From NCBI RefSeq assembly GCF_003003275.1, contig NZ_PVTO01000020.1, positions 1-49,269 of the forward strand: DNA of 49,269 nucleotides. Direction: 5' to 3'. Positions 43,276-49,269 of this stretch are shown here, piece by piece. The position numbers and the translations under genes are program-made. The stretch is from Alkalibacterium olivapovliticus. Its GTDB lineage: Bacteria; Bacillota; Bacilli; Lactobacillales; Carnobacteriaceae_A. Positions within the stretch are counted from its first letter, which is position 1. Each line of letters opens with the position of its first letter. The notes beneath the pieces were generated by a model. That model saw only the letters and a program-made list of their open reading frames with translations, ran no database searches and had not been told where the DNA came from.

Positions 43276-43304
43276 GTGATTTTTATATTACACCTCTTGT
43301 TTTG
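43276..43304 (-). promoter_or_regulatory. Promoter of the trp leader and transporter operon
   Basis: TTGACG, a 17-bp spacer (GATCAAAACAAGAGGTG) and TAATAT. It is separate from the membrane protein gene upstream. Confidence 0.78.
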
Positions 43305-43348
43305 ATCCGTCAACCGTTAAGTTTTTTTGATTGCTTGATTTTATTACT

Positions 43349-43738
43349 TTAATTAGGTGAAGATTCTCTCACAGCTTTATTTATCTGCCAATCTGTAATA
43401 AAATCATTGACAAATTTGAAAATAAGTAAAGGAAATATTAAAGACAATATATTGTTTGAATAAAACAGCCCATCGCTACGGAGACTGATCGTCACGAAAA
43501 AATAGATCAAAACAGCAAATATATACACTAAATCAAGTATGCTATTGATTATGATCGCTTTTTTGACTTTATCTGTTTTGATTTCTTTTTCTTTTAATAG
43601 TGCACTCACGTTAAACCCACGAAACATAGTAATATAAATTGAACTATATTCTTTCTGAGTAGCTTTGTAAATAGCTACCCCTTTCAAAACAGCTAAGACA
43701 ATCGATACACCAACTATAATACTATACATGATTATCAT
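43349..43738 (-). CDS. Membrane protein of unknown function
   Basis: A 129-residue protein with three predicted helices (about 3-23, 62-85, 96-112). The cytoplasmic stretch between helices one and two is lysine-rich (LLKEKEIKTDKVKKA). AAAGGAG is 7 nt before the ATG. I recognise no family. It lies upstream of the trp leader on the same strand, but that operon has its own promoter. Confidence 0.65.
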   Translation of the reverse strand: MIIMYSIIVGVSIVLAVLKGVAIYKATQKEYSSIYITMFRGFNVSALLKEKEIKTDKVKKAIIINSILDLVYIFAVLIYFFVTISLRSDGLFYSNNILSLIFPLLIFKFVNDFITDWQINKAVRESSPN

Positions 43739-43917
43739 AAGATTGCTCCTTTATATTTGTTGCTGTAAGCATACATATAAAGGCGATTCATTACAAGAAG
43801 TGTTCCGCCAAAGTCTCAAGCGGATAATTATCTCATAAAAAGATAGAAAGATTCCAAATCACACTGACAGTCATGTTACACTAATTAAGAACTCGAACAA
43901 GAAAGGTATGACTACAC

Positions 43918-45060
43918 ATGACTAAAAAAGTTGCAATTATAGGAGCAGGCGTTATCGGAGCTTCTACTGCCTACTTTTTAAGCAAAGAGGAATCGATCAA
44001 TCTGACCATTTACGATGAAGGAACTGGTCAAGGGACATCGGCAGCTGCCGGTATCATCAGCCCCTGGTTATCCAGAAGGCGGAATAAAAAATGGTATCAC
44101 ATGGTCAAGGAAGGCGCCGCTTTTTATCCGACTTTTCTTTCTGAAGTAATGGAAGGTGAAGAAATTCCTTCATCCGTTTATAAACAAGTGGGAACCCTGC
44201 TTTTTAAAAAGAAAGAAGAGTATATACATGAAATGTTCACCATTGGAAAAAAAAGGAAAGTAGATGCGCCTGAAATAGGAGATCTGGCAATTTTATCTCC
44301 TGAAGAAATCAGAGAGAAAATGCCTCTTTATACTGGAGCCAATTCCGCGGTCTGGGCATCCGGAGGCGCACGAGTGGATGGTGGACGTTTAGTAGATCTG
44401 CTGTTGTCCAAAGCTCAAGCAAACGGTGCTCACGTGGTTAGACAGCACGTGACGTTTGAAAAAAATACAGATTCTAATGATTCAACCTATATTGTCAAAA
44501 CGAAACAGTCCTCTAAACAATTTGACTCAGTTATTTTATCCGCCTCGGCTTGGCTTCCGGATCTGCTGATGCCGATGAATTACGCTGTCGATATCCGCCC
44601 GCAAAAAGGCCAGCTCGTAGAACTGCAGTTGACTAATTGGGTTACAGATGACTGGCCCGTCATTATGCCTGAGGGAGAATCGGATATTATCCCATTTGAG
44701 AATGGAAAGATCATTATTGGAGCCACTCATGAGAATGAGAAAGGATTCAATCTCACTATTGATAAAGATATGCTGAATAACATGGTTCTAGAGGGCACCA
44801 CACAGTTCTCCAATGAGCTGCACCAGGCTGAAATATCTACTTACCGTTCAGGTACCCGGGCATACACCTCCGATTTCGCACCGTTTTTCGGTGAAGTACC
44901 TGACCTCCCGAATGTATTTGCTGCAAGTGGCTTTGGATCGACTGGATTAACAGCAGGACCACTTGTAGGCCAGTGTCTGGCTCAGATGGTAACAAGTGAA
45001 CCGACCACTCTCCCTGTAGAGGATTACCCTATCGAAGACTACATTAAAAAGGTGAATTAG
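43918..45060 (+). CDS. FAD-dependent oxidoreductase of the D-amino acid oxidase family
   Basis: A 380-residue DAO-superfamily protein. The FAD-binding VAIIGAGVIGASTAYFLS opens it; GTSAAAGIISPWLSRRRNKKW, the DIRPQKGQLVEL block and the C-terminal FAASGFGSTGLTAGPLVGQ follow. Candidates are a D-amino acid dehydrogenase (DadA-like) or glycine oxidase; no thiamine genes are adjacent. It lies divergent from the membrane protein gene. A TG-extended TACACT upstream is a possible -10. Confidence 0.87.
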   Translation: MTKKVAIIGAGVIGASTAYFLSKEESINLTIYDEGTGQGTSAAAGIISPWLSRRRNKKWYHMVKEGAAFYPTFLSEVMEGEEIPSSVYKQVGTLLFKKKEEYIHEMFTIGKKRKVDAPEIGDLAILSPEEIREKMPLYTGANSAVWASGGARVDGGRLVDLLLSKAQANGAHVVRQHVTFEKNTDSNDSTYIVKTKQSSKQFDSVILSASAWLPDLLMPMNYAVDIRPQKGQLVELQLTNWVTDDWPVIMPEGESDIIPFENGKIIIGATHENEKGFNLTIDKDMLNNMVLEGTTQFSNELHQAEISTYRSGTRAYTSDFAPFFGEVPDLPNVFAASGFGSTGLTAGPLVGQCLAQMVTSEPTTLPVEDYPIEDYIKKVN

Positions 45061-45134
45061 ATAATTGTTTAGCTTCCCAATGTAAGGTATACTTTTAAAA
45101 TAACAGAGTGATGGTGAGACAAGGAGAGTAGAGT

Positions 45135-45332
45135 ATGGGATCAGATAGAGTTGGTAAATTAATCGGATGGGTCGCAATGGCCTTAGCACTAATAGGATTT
45201 TTCCTCTGGAATATTCCTCTGGGATTAGCTGCTATCGCCTTAGGTGGTATTGGCCTAGCCAGTCCTGAAAAAGGATTGAACTGGACAGCTATCGCATTTG
45301 GCGCAATTGCTATGATCATAGGTATCATATAA
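45135..45332 (+). CDS. Small glycine-rich membrane protein
   Basis: A 65-residue protein, mostly two membrane helices (about 8-40 and 50-65), rich in Gly, Ala and Ile (GLAAIALGGIGLASPEKG). AAGGAGAG precedes the ATG. Similar short DUF-type proteins occur in Firmicutes; function unknown. Confidence 0.7.
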   Translation: MGSDRVGKLIGWVAMALALIGFFLWNIPLGLAAIALGGIGLASPEKGLNWTAIAFGAIAMIIGII

Positions 45333-45345
45333 AAAACAGCAAATG

Positions 45346-45387
45346 AAAAGGACAGCAGAGTCTAATGACTCACCGCTGTCCTTTTTT
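45346..45387. terminator. Bidirectional terminator overlapping the PAP2 gene end
   Basis: AAAAGGACAGC/GCTGTCCTTTT with an inner AGAGTC/GACTC stem. The right arm contains the last codons and stop of the PAP2 gene. Confidence 0.88.
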
Positions 45388-46062
45388 GTATCCTTTGTCT
45401 TTAAGTGACACACTGTATAACCCTATACTTAATGATAACATTGCTAGACCGAGTGAGTACCCGCCGATGACATCAGATGGGTAGTGTACACCGAGATAAA
45501 TGCGACTCATCCCTATTAAAGCAATCAAGGGAAGCAATGTGACCGATCCGATCAGAACGGGGAGCCACGTTTTGCTGGCTCTGATAATCAGAAATAATAA
45601 AGCCCCATACGTAATAATCGACCCCATTGCATGACCACTCGGGAAAGAATAACCGCCCTGAACAATCAGATGTTCAACATGAGTGGGTCTTGGTCGTCTG
45701 AATAAAATTTTAACTAGCTGATTCACTCCACCGGCCCCTACACTGACCGTCAGGAAGTACCAGACTGCCAGCCGGGTATTTTTACGGAACCGCCAGATAT
45801 AAAGTGACAATACAATAGTGAATAAGGCAATAAACCAGCCATCACCTAATCTCGTGATAAATATGAAGGCCCAAGTCAGTAACGAGCCTCTTTCTTCATA
45901 AAATTCATTCCCTATGAGTTCATCAAGAAGCCCGATGAATCCCCAGTCATAAAAACTCATCCAGACCAGAAACAGGAATGGGATCGTCAGTATCATCGCT
46001 AGTATGAATAAATTTTTGGGTCGACCAAACTTGTCTACAATATAATCTTTTACTTCTTCCAT
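45370..46062 (-). CDS. PAP2-family membrane phosphatase
   Basis: A 230-residue membrane protein with about six helices. The three PAP2 motifs are complete: KILFRRPRP, the SGH of SFPSGHAMGS, and SRIYLGVHYPSDVIGG. Such enzymes remove phosphate from undecaprenyl pyrophosphate or phosphatidylglycerol phosphate. The ATG at 46062 with AAAGGG 7 nt upstream is preferred to the longer frame. Its stop lies inside the shared terminator. Confidence 0.88.
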   Translation of the reverse strand: MEEVKDYIVDKFGRPKNLFILAMILTIPFLFLVWMSFYDWGFIGLLDELIGNEFYEERGSLLTWAFIFITRLGDGWFIALFTIVLSLYIWRFRKNTRLAVWYFLTVSVGAGGVNQLVKILFRRPRPTHVEHLIVQGGYSFPSGHAMGSIITYGALLFLIIRASKTWLPVLIGSVTLLPLIALIGMSRIYLGVHYPSDVIGGYSLGLAMLSLSIGLYSVSLKDKGYKKGQR

Positions 46063-46178
46063 GTTAAAACCCTTTCGTCTTTTGATAGCCCTCAATTGAC
46101 CATTTTAGCTTAAACCTGCAAGTCTTTCAACATTATTTGCTTTGTTGGAAATCAGACATATCTGATCCTCTATTTGCT

Positions 46179-46207
46179 TTGACATCGAGCGCATCTTTCG
46201 GTAAAGT
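46179..46207 (+). promoter_or_regulatory. Promoter of guaC
   Basis: Consensus TTGACA (46179-46184), 17 bp, TAAAGT (46202-46207), leaving an 80-nt leader in which I see no riboswitch. Confidence 0.82.
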
Positions 46208-46287
46208 AGTTTAGGGAAACTCGATTGTAAATGCACGATTTTCTCCCCAAAATATGTCTTAACAGACGGCAAAAAGAGGAGTACACC

Positions 46288-47319
46288 ATGAAAGTTTTTG
46301 ATTATGAAGATATACAATTGATTCCGGCAAAATCAATCGTCAAAAGTCGTTCTGAATGTGATACATCAGTGACTTTAGGCAACCGCAGATTTGCTTTGCC
46401 AGTCGTTCCTGCAAATATGCAGACCGTCGTTGATGAAGAATTATCCGTATGGCTTGCTGAAAACGATTATTTTTACGTTATGCACCGCTTCGAAGAAGAG
46501 GCACGTAAAGCGTTTGTTAAAATGATGCACGAGCGTGATTTGTATGCTTCAATCAGTCTTGGCGTTAAAACAGATGAGTATACGTTTGTAGAAAAACTCG
46601 CACAGGAAAATCTGGTGCCTGAATATATCACGATAGATGTGGCACATGGCCATTCCGAACAGGTTATTGATATGATCAAACAGGTCAAGACATTTTTACC
46701 TGAAACCTTCCTCATTGCAGGGAATGTCGGGACACCTGAAGCTGTGCGTGAACTTGAAAACGCAGGTGCTGATGCTACTAAAGTGGGTATTGGTCCAGGT
46801 AAAGTCTGTACCACTAAACTGAAGACCGGTTTTGGTACTGGCGGATGGCAGCTGGCTGCTTTATCTCACTGTTCAAAAGCGGCACGTAAACCATTAATTG
46901 CTGATGGCGGCATTCGTACACATGGCGATATTGCCAAATCGATTCGCTTTGGCGCAACAATTGTCATGATCGGTTCACTTTTTGCCGGACATGATCAGTC
47001 ACCCGGTAAAATGGTCAGAATCAATGACAAGCCTTATAAAGAGTATTTCGGCAGTGCCTCTTCACATCAAAAAGGTGAGCGTAAAAATGTTGAAGGCAAA
47101 AAAATGCTGACGCCTTATAAAGGTGATATTGCAGATACTCTGCTTGAAATGAAACAGGATTTACAATCTTCTATCTCATATGCAGGTGGAAATGATATCG
47201 GATCCTTACGTAAAGTCGATTATGTTATTGTTAAAAATTCCATCATGAATGGTGAAAACTATAATGCGAGCGGCATCGATGTACCGGATAGTTACGCATC
47301 CAGCAACTTTACAGTCTAA
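46288..47319 (+). CDS. guaC: GMP reductase
   Basis: A 343-residue (beta/alpha)8 enzyme that turns GMP into IMP with NADPH. The catalytic loop [18 protein letters not shown], the preceding [11 protein letters not shown] and [19 protein letters not shown] are typical. GTG-type IMP dehydrogenase is ruled out by the [14 protein letters not shown] loop and lack of CBS domains. The ATG at 46288 follows AGAGGAG. Confidence 0.95.
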   Translation: MKVFDYEDIQLIPAKSIVKSRSECDTSVTLGNRRFALPVVPANMQTVVDEELSVWLAENDYFYVMHRFEEEARKAFVKMMHERDLYASISLGVKTDEYTFVEKLAQENLVPEYITIDVAHGHSEQVIDMIKQVKTFLPETFLIAGNVGTPEAVRELENAGADATKVGIGPGKVCTTKLKTGFGTGGWQLAALSHCSKAARKPLIADGGIRTHGDIAKSIRFGATIVMIGSLFAGHDQSPGKMVRINDKPYKEYFGSASSHQKGERKNVEGKKMLTPYKGDIADTLLEMKQDLQSSISYAGGNDIGSLRKVDYVIVKNSIMNGENYNASGIDVPDSYASSNFTV

Positions 47320-47356
47320 ATAATCAGACAAACAAGACACAAACCCTAACAGATAA

Positions 47357-47394
47357 ACGGTAGGCTGAATACCATCAGCTTACCGTCTTTTTTT
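47357..47394 (+). terminator. Terminator after guaC
   Basis: ACGGTAGGCTGA/TCAGCTTACCGT followed by T7. Confidence 0.9.
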
Positions 47395-47406
47395 GTGAGT
47401 GTGCCT

Positions 47407-47571
47407 TTATTTTTTCAGTTCGATAATAATAATGACAACAATGTACAGAAAAACAAGGAACAGTACCAGAAACAGCGTCCAGAACGGCAAGTCAAAAAAC
47501 AGACTTAATATAAAGTATATCAGTAATGTATAAAGGGGATACCATACAATCGTTTTTGGATCAATCTCCAT
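47407..47571 (-). CDS. 54-residue membrane protein
   Basis: A small ORF starting MEIDPKTIVWYPLY and consisting of two strongly hydrophobic segments (about 8-26 and 29-49), ending ELKK. GAGGCG lies 5 nt before the ATG, within the end of the guanylate-kinase-like gene, whose stop is 2 bp away. The two are therefore translationally coupled. Function unknown. Confidence 0.65.
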   Translation of the reverse strand: MEIDPKTIVWYPLYTLLIYFILSLFFDLPFWTLFLVLFLVFLYIVVIIIIELKK

Positions 47572-47573
47572 AA

Positions 47574-48137
47574 CTACGCCTCTTTTTTGGATGCAGCAGT
47601 TTCAGCTCTGACTACCTCCAGAATTTTAGTAACGGTTTCTTCAACTGATCTGTTCTCCAGTATCAGATCTGCCTCCGGAATGGGCTTTAACTCATCTGTT
47701 TCTTCACTGAAGGCCACTCGTTCTGAAATTTTCTGTTGAGAATCGCCACGCCGATTCATCCGTTTCTTCATTTCCTCAGTCGATACATAAATGAAGACGA
47801 CCAGGGTTTCTTCAGGATACACTTTCTTCATAGCCTTTGCCCCATTTTTATCGAGCGACACATGAACTAAAGGGTGTTTATCTAAAGCCTGAGAGACTTC
47901 CGCCTTTGTCAGCCCATAGAGTTTCTGATTATAGATTGTCTGCTCAATAAAATCATCTGGGTCTAACTCTTCCACTTTTTTGAAATAGTAATCCACTTCG
48001 TCTTGTTCACCCTCGCGCGGAAGCCGCGTGGTCGTCGTGATTAATTTAGGAATACCCTTCTGGCTCAAGAGTTCACCTATCGTTGTCTTTCCACTGCCAC
48101 TTGGACCCACTAAGACAATGATACGTTTGTTACCCAT
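47574..48137 (-). CDS. Guanylate-kinase-like P-loop protein
   Basis: A 187-residue protein with the guanylate kinase plan: P-loop VLVGPSGSGKTTIG, GMP-binding TTTRLPREGEQDEVDYYF, IYNQKLYGL, and RRGDSQQKISERVAF for the lid. It is shorter than and divergent from typical Gmk (about 205 residues; GVGKGT is replaced by GSGKTT), and it is not next to rpoZ. It could be a second guanylate kinase or a kinase of another nucleotide. It lies 300 bp from guaC on the opposite strand. Confidence 0.75.
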   Translation of the reverse strand: MGNKRIIVLVGPSGSGKTTIGELLSQKGIPKLITTTTRLPREGEQDEVDYYFKKVEELDPDDFIEQTIYNQKLYGLTKAEVSQALDKHPLVHVSLDKNGAKAMKKVYPEETLVVFIYVSTEEMKKRMNRRGDSQQKISERVAFSEETDELKPIPEADLILENRSVEETVTKILEVVRAETAASKKEA

Positions 48138-48214
48138 TCATCTACCTACTTTCTCCTTTTTAAGTGAAAAGAGACTAAACAGATCGTTTTCTGCTTACCC
48201 TCTCCTTTTACCCA

Positions 48215-48877
48215 TTAACCGCCTAATGTAACATCTGTTTCCTGATACCACTCGAGCGCTTCGTGCAGGTGTTCGTCTTTATAATTTGGCCAGTACTCGT
48301 CGATGACATATATGTCAGAATAGATAGACTGGATCGGTAAAAAGCCGCTTAGACGACGGCGTCCACCCCATCTTAACACCATATCCATTCTCGAAATATC
48401 TTTAGATGCAATATAGTCAATCAGATTTTTATTGTCCACTACCTGATCATTTTCCAGTGCATGATTCAGATCCCAGTTCCATCCATAATTCACCAGGAAA
48501 TTGACTTTCATTTTTCCTTCTCCAAATTTAGTTCGCTTCATAGCGTAAGGCAATAATTCTTTAGGAAAAACTTTAGAGTCCGTATTCCCAATAACCAGTA
48601 AATCAGCATCCCGTTTTTTCAGTTCATTCACTGAATCAACACAGGCTTTCTGAAAAGCTTTTGTCTGAAGAGAGGGGCGTTTAACATTATCCATGGTAAA
48701 TCCATAGTACGTCATCTCTTCGATGCCAAGTTCAAGACACGCTTCATATAATTTTAGTCCAGGACCTATTCCATGATTATATCCTTCTTGTTTATTGAGT
48801 CCTGCATTGACAGCCCATCTTCTATTGCCGTCGGGAATCACTCCAATATGCTTTGGTAACCGTTTATACTTTTTCAT
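48215..48877 (-). CDS. Divergent cis-prenyltransferase (UppS family)
   Basis: A 220-residue protein of the undecaprenyl diphosphate synthase family. HIGVIPDGNRRWA keeps the catalytic Asp but has Pro and Arg where HVAIIMDGNGRWA is usual. GGRRRLSGFLPIQSIYSDIYVID replaces the usual SGEQRLSNFLLWQSAYSELYF. It is about 25 residues shorter than normal UppS and is not beside cdsA. It is probably a second paralogue with altered chain length or substrate. It ends 77 bp before the kinase-like gene. Confidence 0.78.
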   Translation of the reverse strand: MKKYKRLPKHIGVIPDGNRRWAVNAGLNKQEGYNHGIGPGLKLYEACLELGIEEMTYYGFTMDNVKRPSLQTKAFQKACVDSVNELKKRDADLLVIGNTDSKVFPKELLPYAMKRTKFGEGKMKVNFLVNYGWNWDLNHALENDQVVDNKNLIDYIASKDISRMDMVLRWGGRRRLSGFLPIQSIYSDIYVIDEYWPNYKDEHLHEALEWYQETDVTLGG

Positions 48878-48943
48878 TTATCTAACATTCCCCTTAATTC
48901 GTTTTGCACAACACTCCAGTATTATGGATAAATGCTTAAGTCT

Positions 48944-48973
48944 ATCATACCGTTTTTATAGGACCTTCATCAA
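48944..48973 (-). promoter_or_regulatory. Promoter of the UppS-like gene
   Basis: TTGATG (48968-48973), 18 bp, TATGAT (48944-48949). Confidence 0.6.
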
Positions 48974-49177
48974 CTAAGAGAGTGAAAATCAGGAAAAATA
49001 ATCTCTTTGTAATATTAGCTGAAACTTATAAATCTGTTTAGTCTTTATCAGTAAATCAAAATTCACAATTCATTAATAATTTTTCACCTCTAAATCAACA
49101 GATAAGAACTCACCTCTGCTATATTGTGATTAAAAGAACAAGTAAGAGTCTTCAGACTATATGTATCAAAAAATAAT
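48974..49177. other. AT-rich spacer, no gene seen
   Basis: An AT-rich stretch with no open frame of note. It ends with TATTTTTTGATAC on the minus strand beside the intron 3' end. Confidence 0.5.
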
Positions 49178-49269
49178 CGAGTAGGAGATAAATGATTAAT
49201 TCATTTATCGTCCTCTCACACCACCGTACGTACGGTTCCGTATACGGCGGTTCAATATCTTAAGTAAGC
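49172..49269 (-). mobile_element. 3' end of a group II intron (domains V-VI), cut by the window edge
   Basis: Read on the minus strand, ACCGCCGTA-TACG-GAAC-CGTA-CG-TACGGTGGT folds as a domain V: a 9-bp stem with one G-U pair, a 2-nt CG bulge, then a short stem and tetraloop. A CGC triad is in place. GTGTGAGAGGACG and a GATAAATGA/TCATTTATC domain VI hairpin follow, then CTCCTACTCGAT as the likely 3' boundary near 49174. The CGC triad and T-rich 3' exon suit class C introns, which insert beside terminators. The reverse transcriptase ORF would lie outside the window. Confidence 0.75.

Noticed and set aside
42817-43320. T-box riboswitch before the trpXYZ-type operon
   Set aside because: I looked for the AGGGTGGnACCGCG core on the minus strand and did not find it; the leader ORF and hairpins explain the region better.

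Overview
The window looks like chromosomal DNA of a non-sporulating, low-GC Lactobacillales bacterium, most likely Carnobacteriaceae of the Alkalibacterium/Marinilactibacillus kind. This is inferred from gene order and protein character only. ddl-murF-cshA-acpS-mazEF resembles the enterococcal order but lacks alr. rpoE-pyrG-fba-murA-rho-rpmE follows the Bacillus backbone without spo0F. The exported lipoprotein MetQ is strikingly rich in Asp and Glu, as expected in an alkaliphile or halophile.

Layout. 1-6.7 kb (minus): a preQ1-controlled queT, mazEF toxin-antitoxin, acpS, the RNA helicase cshA with a long leader, and the wall genes murF and ddl. 6.7-18 kb (minus): rpmE2, rho, murA, bioY, an FMN reductase/flavin monooxygenase pair, a 51-bp tandem repeat, a NERD protein, fba, pyrG with a CTP-type attenuator, rpoE and a YwiB-like gene. 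18-24.3 kb (plus): lipL, an HD phosphohydrolase, a HAD phosphatase, ohr, and a LexA-boxed Y-family polymerase/YolD pair. 24.3-29.5 kb (minus): a one-carbon folate operon (fhs-fchA-folD-fthC) and a folate ECF S component behind a THF riboswitch. 29.6-35.5 kb: a DUF378 protein, mgsA-small membrane protein-ald, a DJ-1/PfpI protein, a candidate small RNA, and metNIQ. 35.5-40 kb (minus): a second NERD paralogue, a degenerate spacer, an amidohydrolase and an amidase. 40-43.3 kb (minus): a trpXYZ-type ABC transporter. 43.3-49.3 kb: membrane proteins, a DAO-family oxidoreductase, a PAP2 phosphatase, guaC, a guanylate-kinase-like protein with a tiny membrane ORF, a divergent cis-prenyltransferase, and the 3' end of a group II intron at the right edge.

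The most interesting signal is the leader of the trpXYZ-type operon. It has a good promoter, a strong ribosome binding site, a 23-codon ORF with two Trp codons, and three hairpins with mutually exclusive pairings ending in terminators. There is no T-box. I read it as a ribosome-mediated tryptophan attenuator. Other strong points are: a FolD lacking the usual cyclohydrolase lysine beside a dedicated cyclohydrolase (FchA); a candidate small RNA whose loops carry anti-Shine-Dalgarno CUCCCC motifs; two NERD-zinc-ribbon paralogues; and several riboswitch or attenuator leaders (preQ1-I, THF, pyrG).
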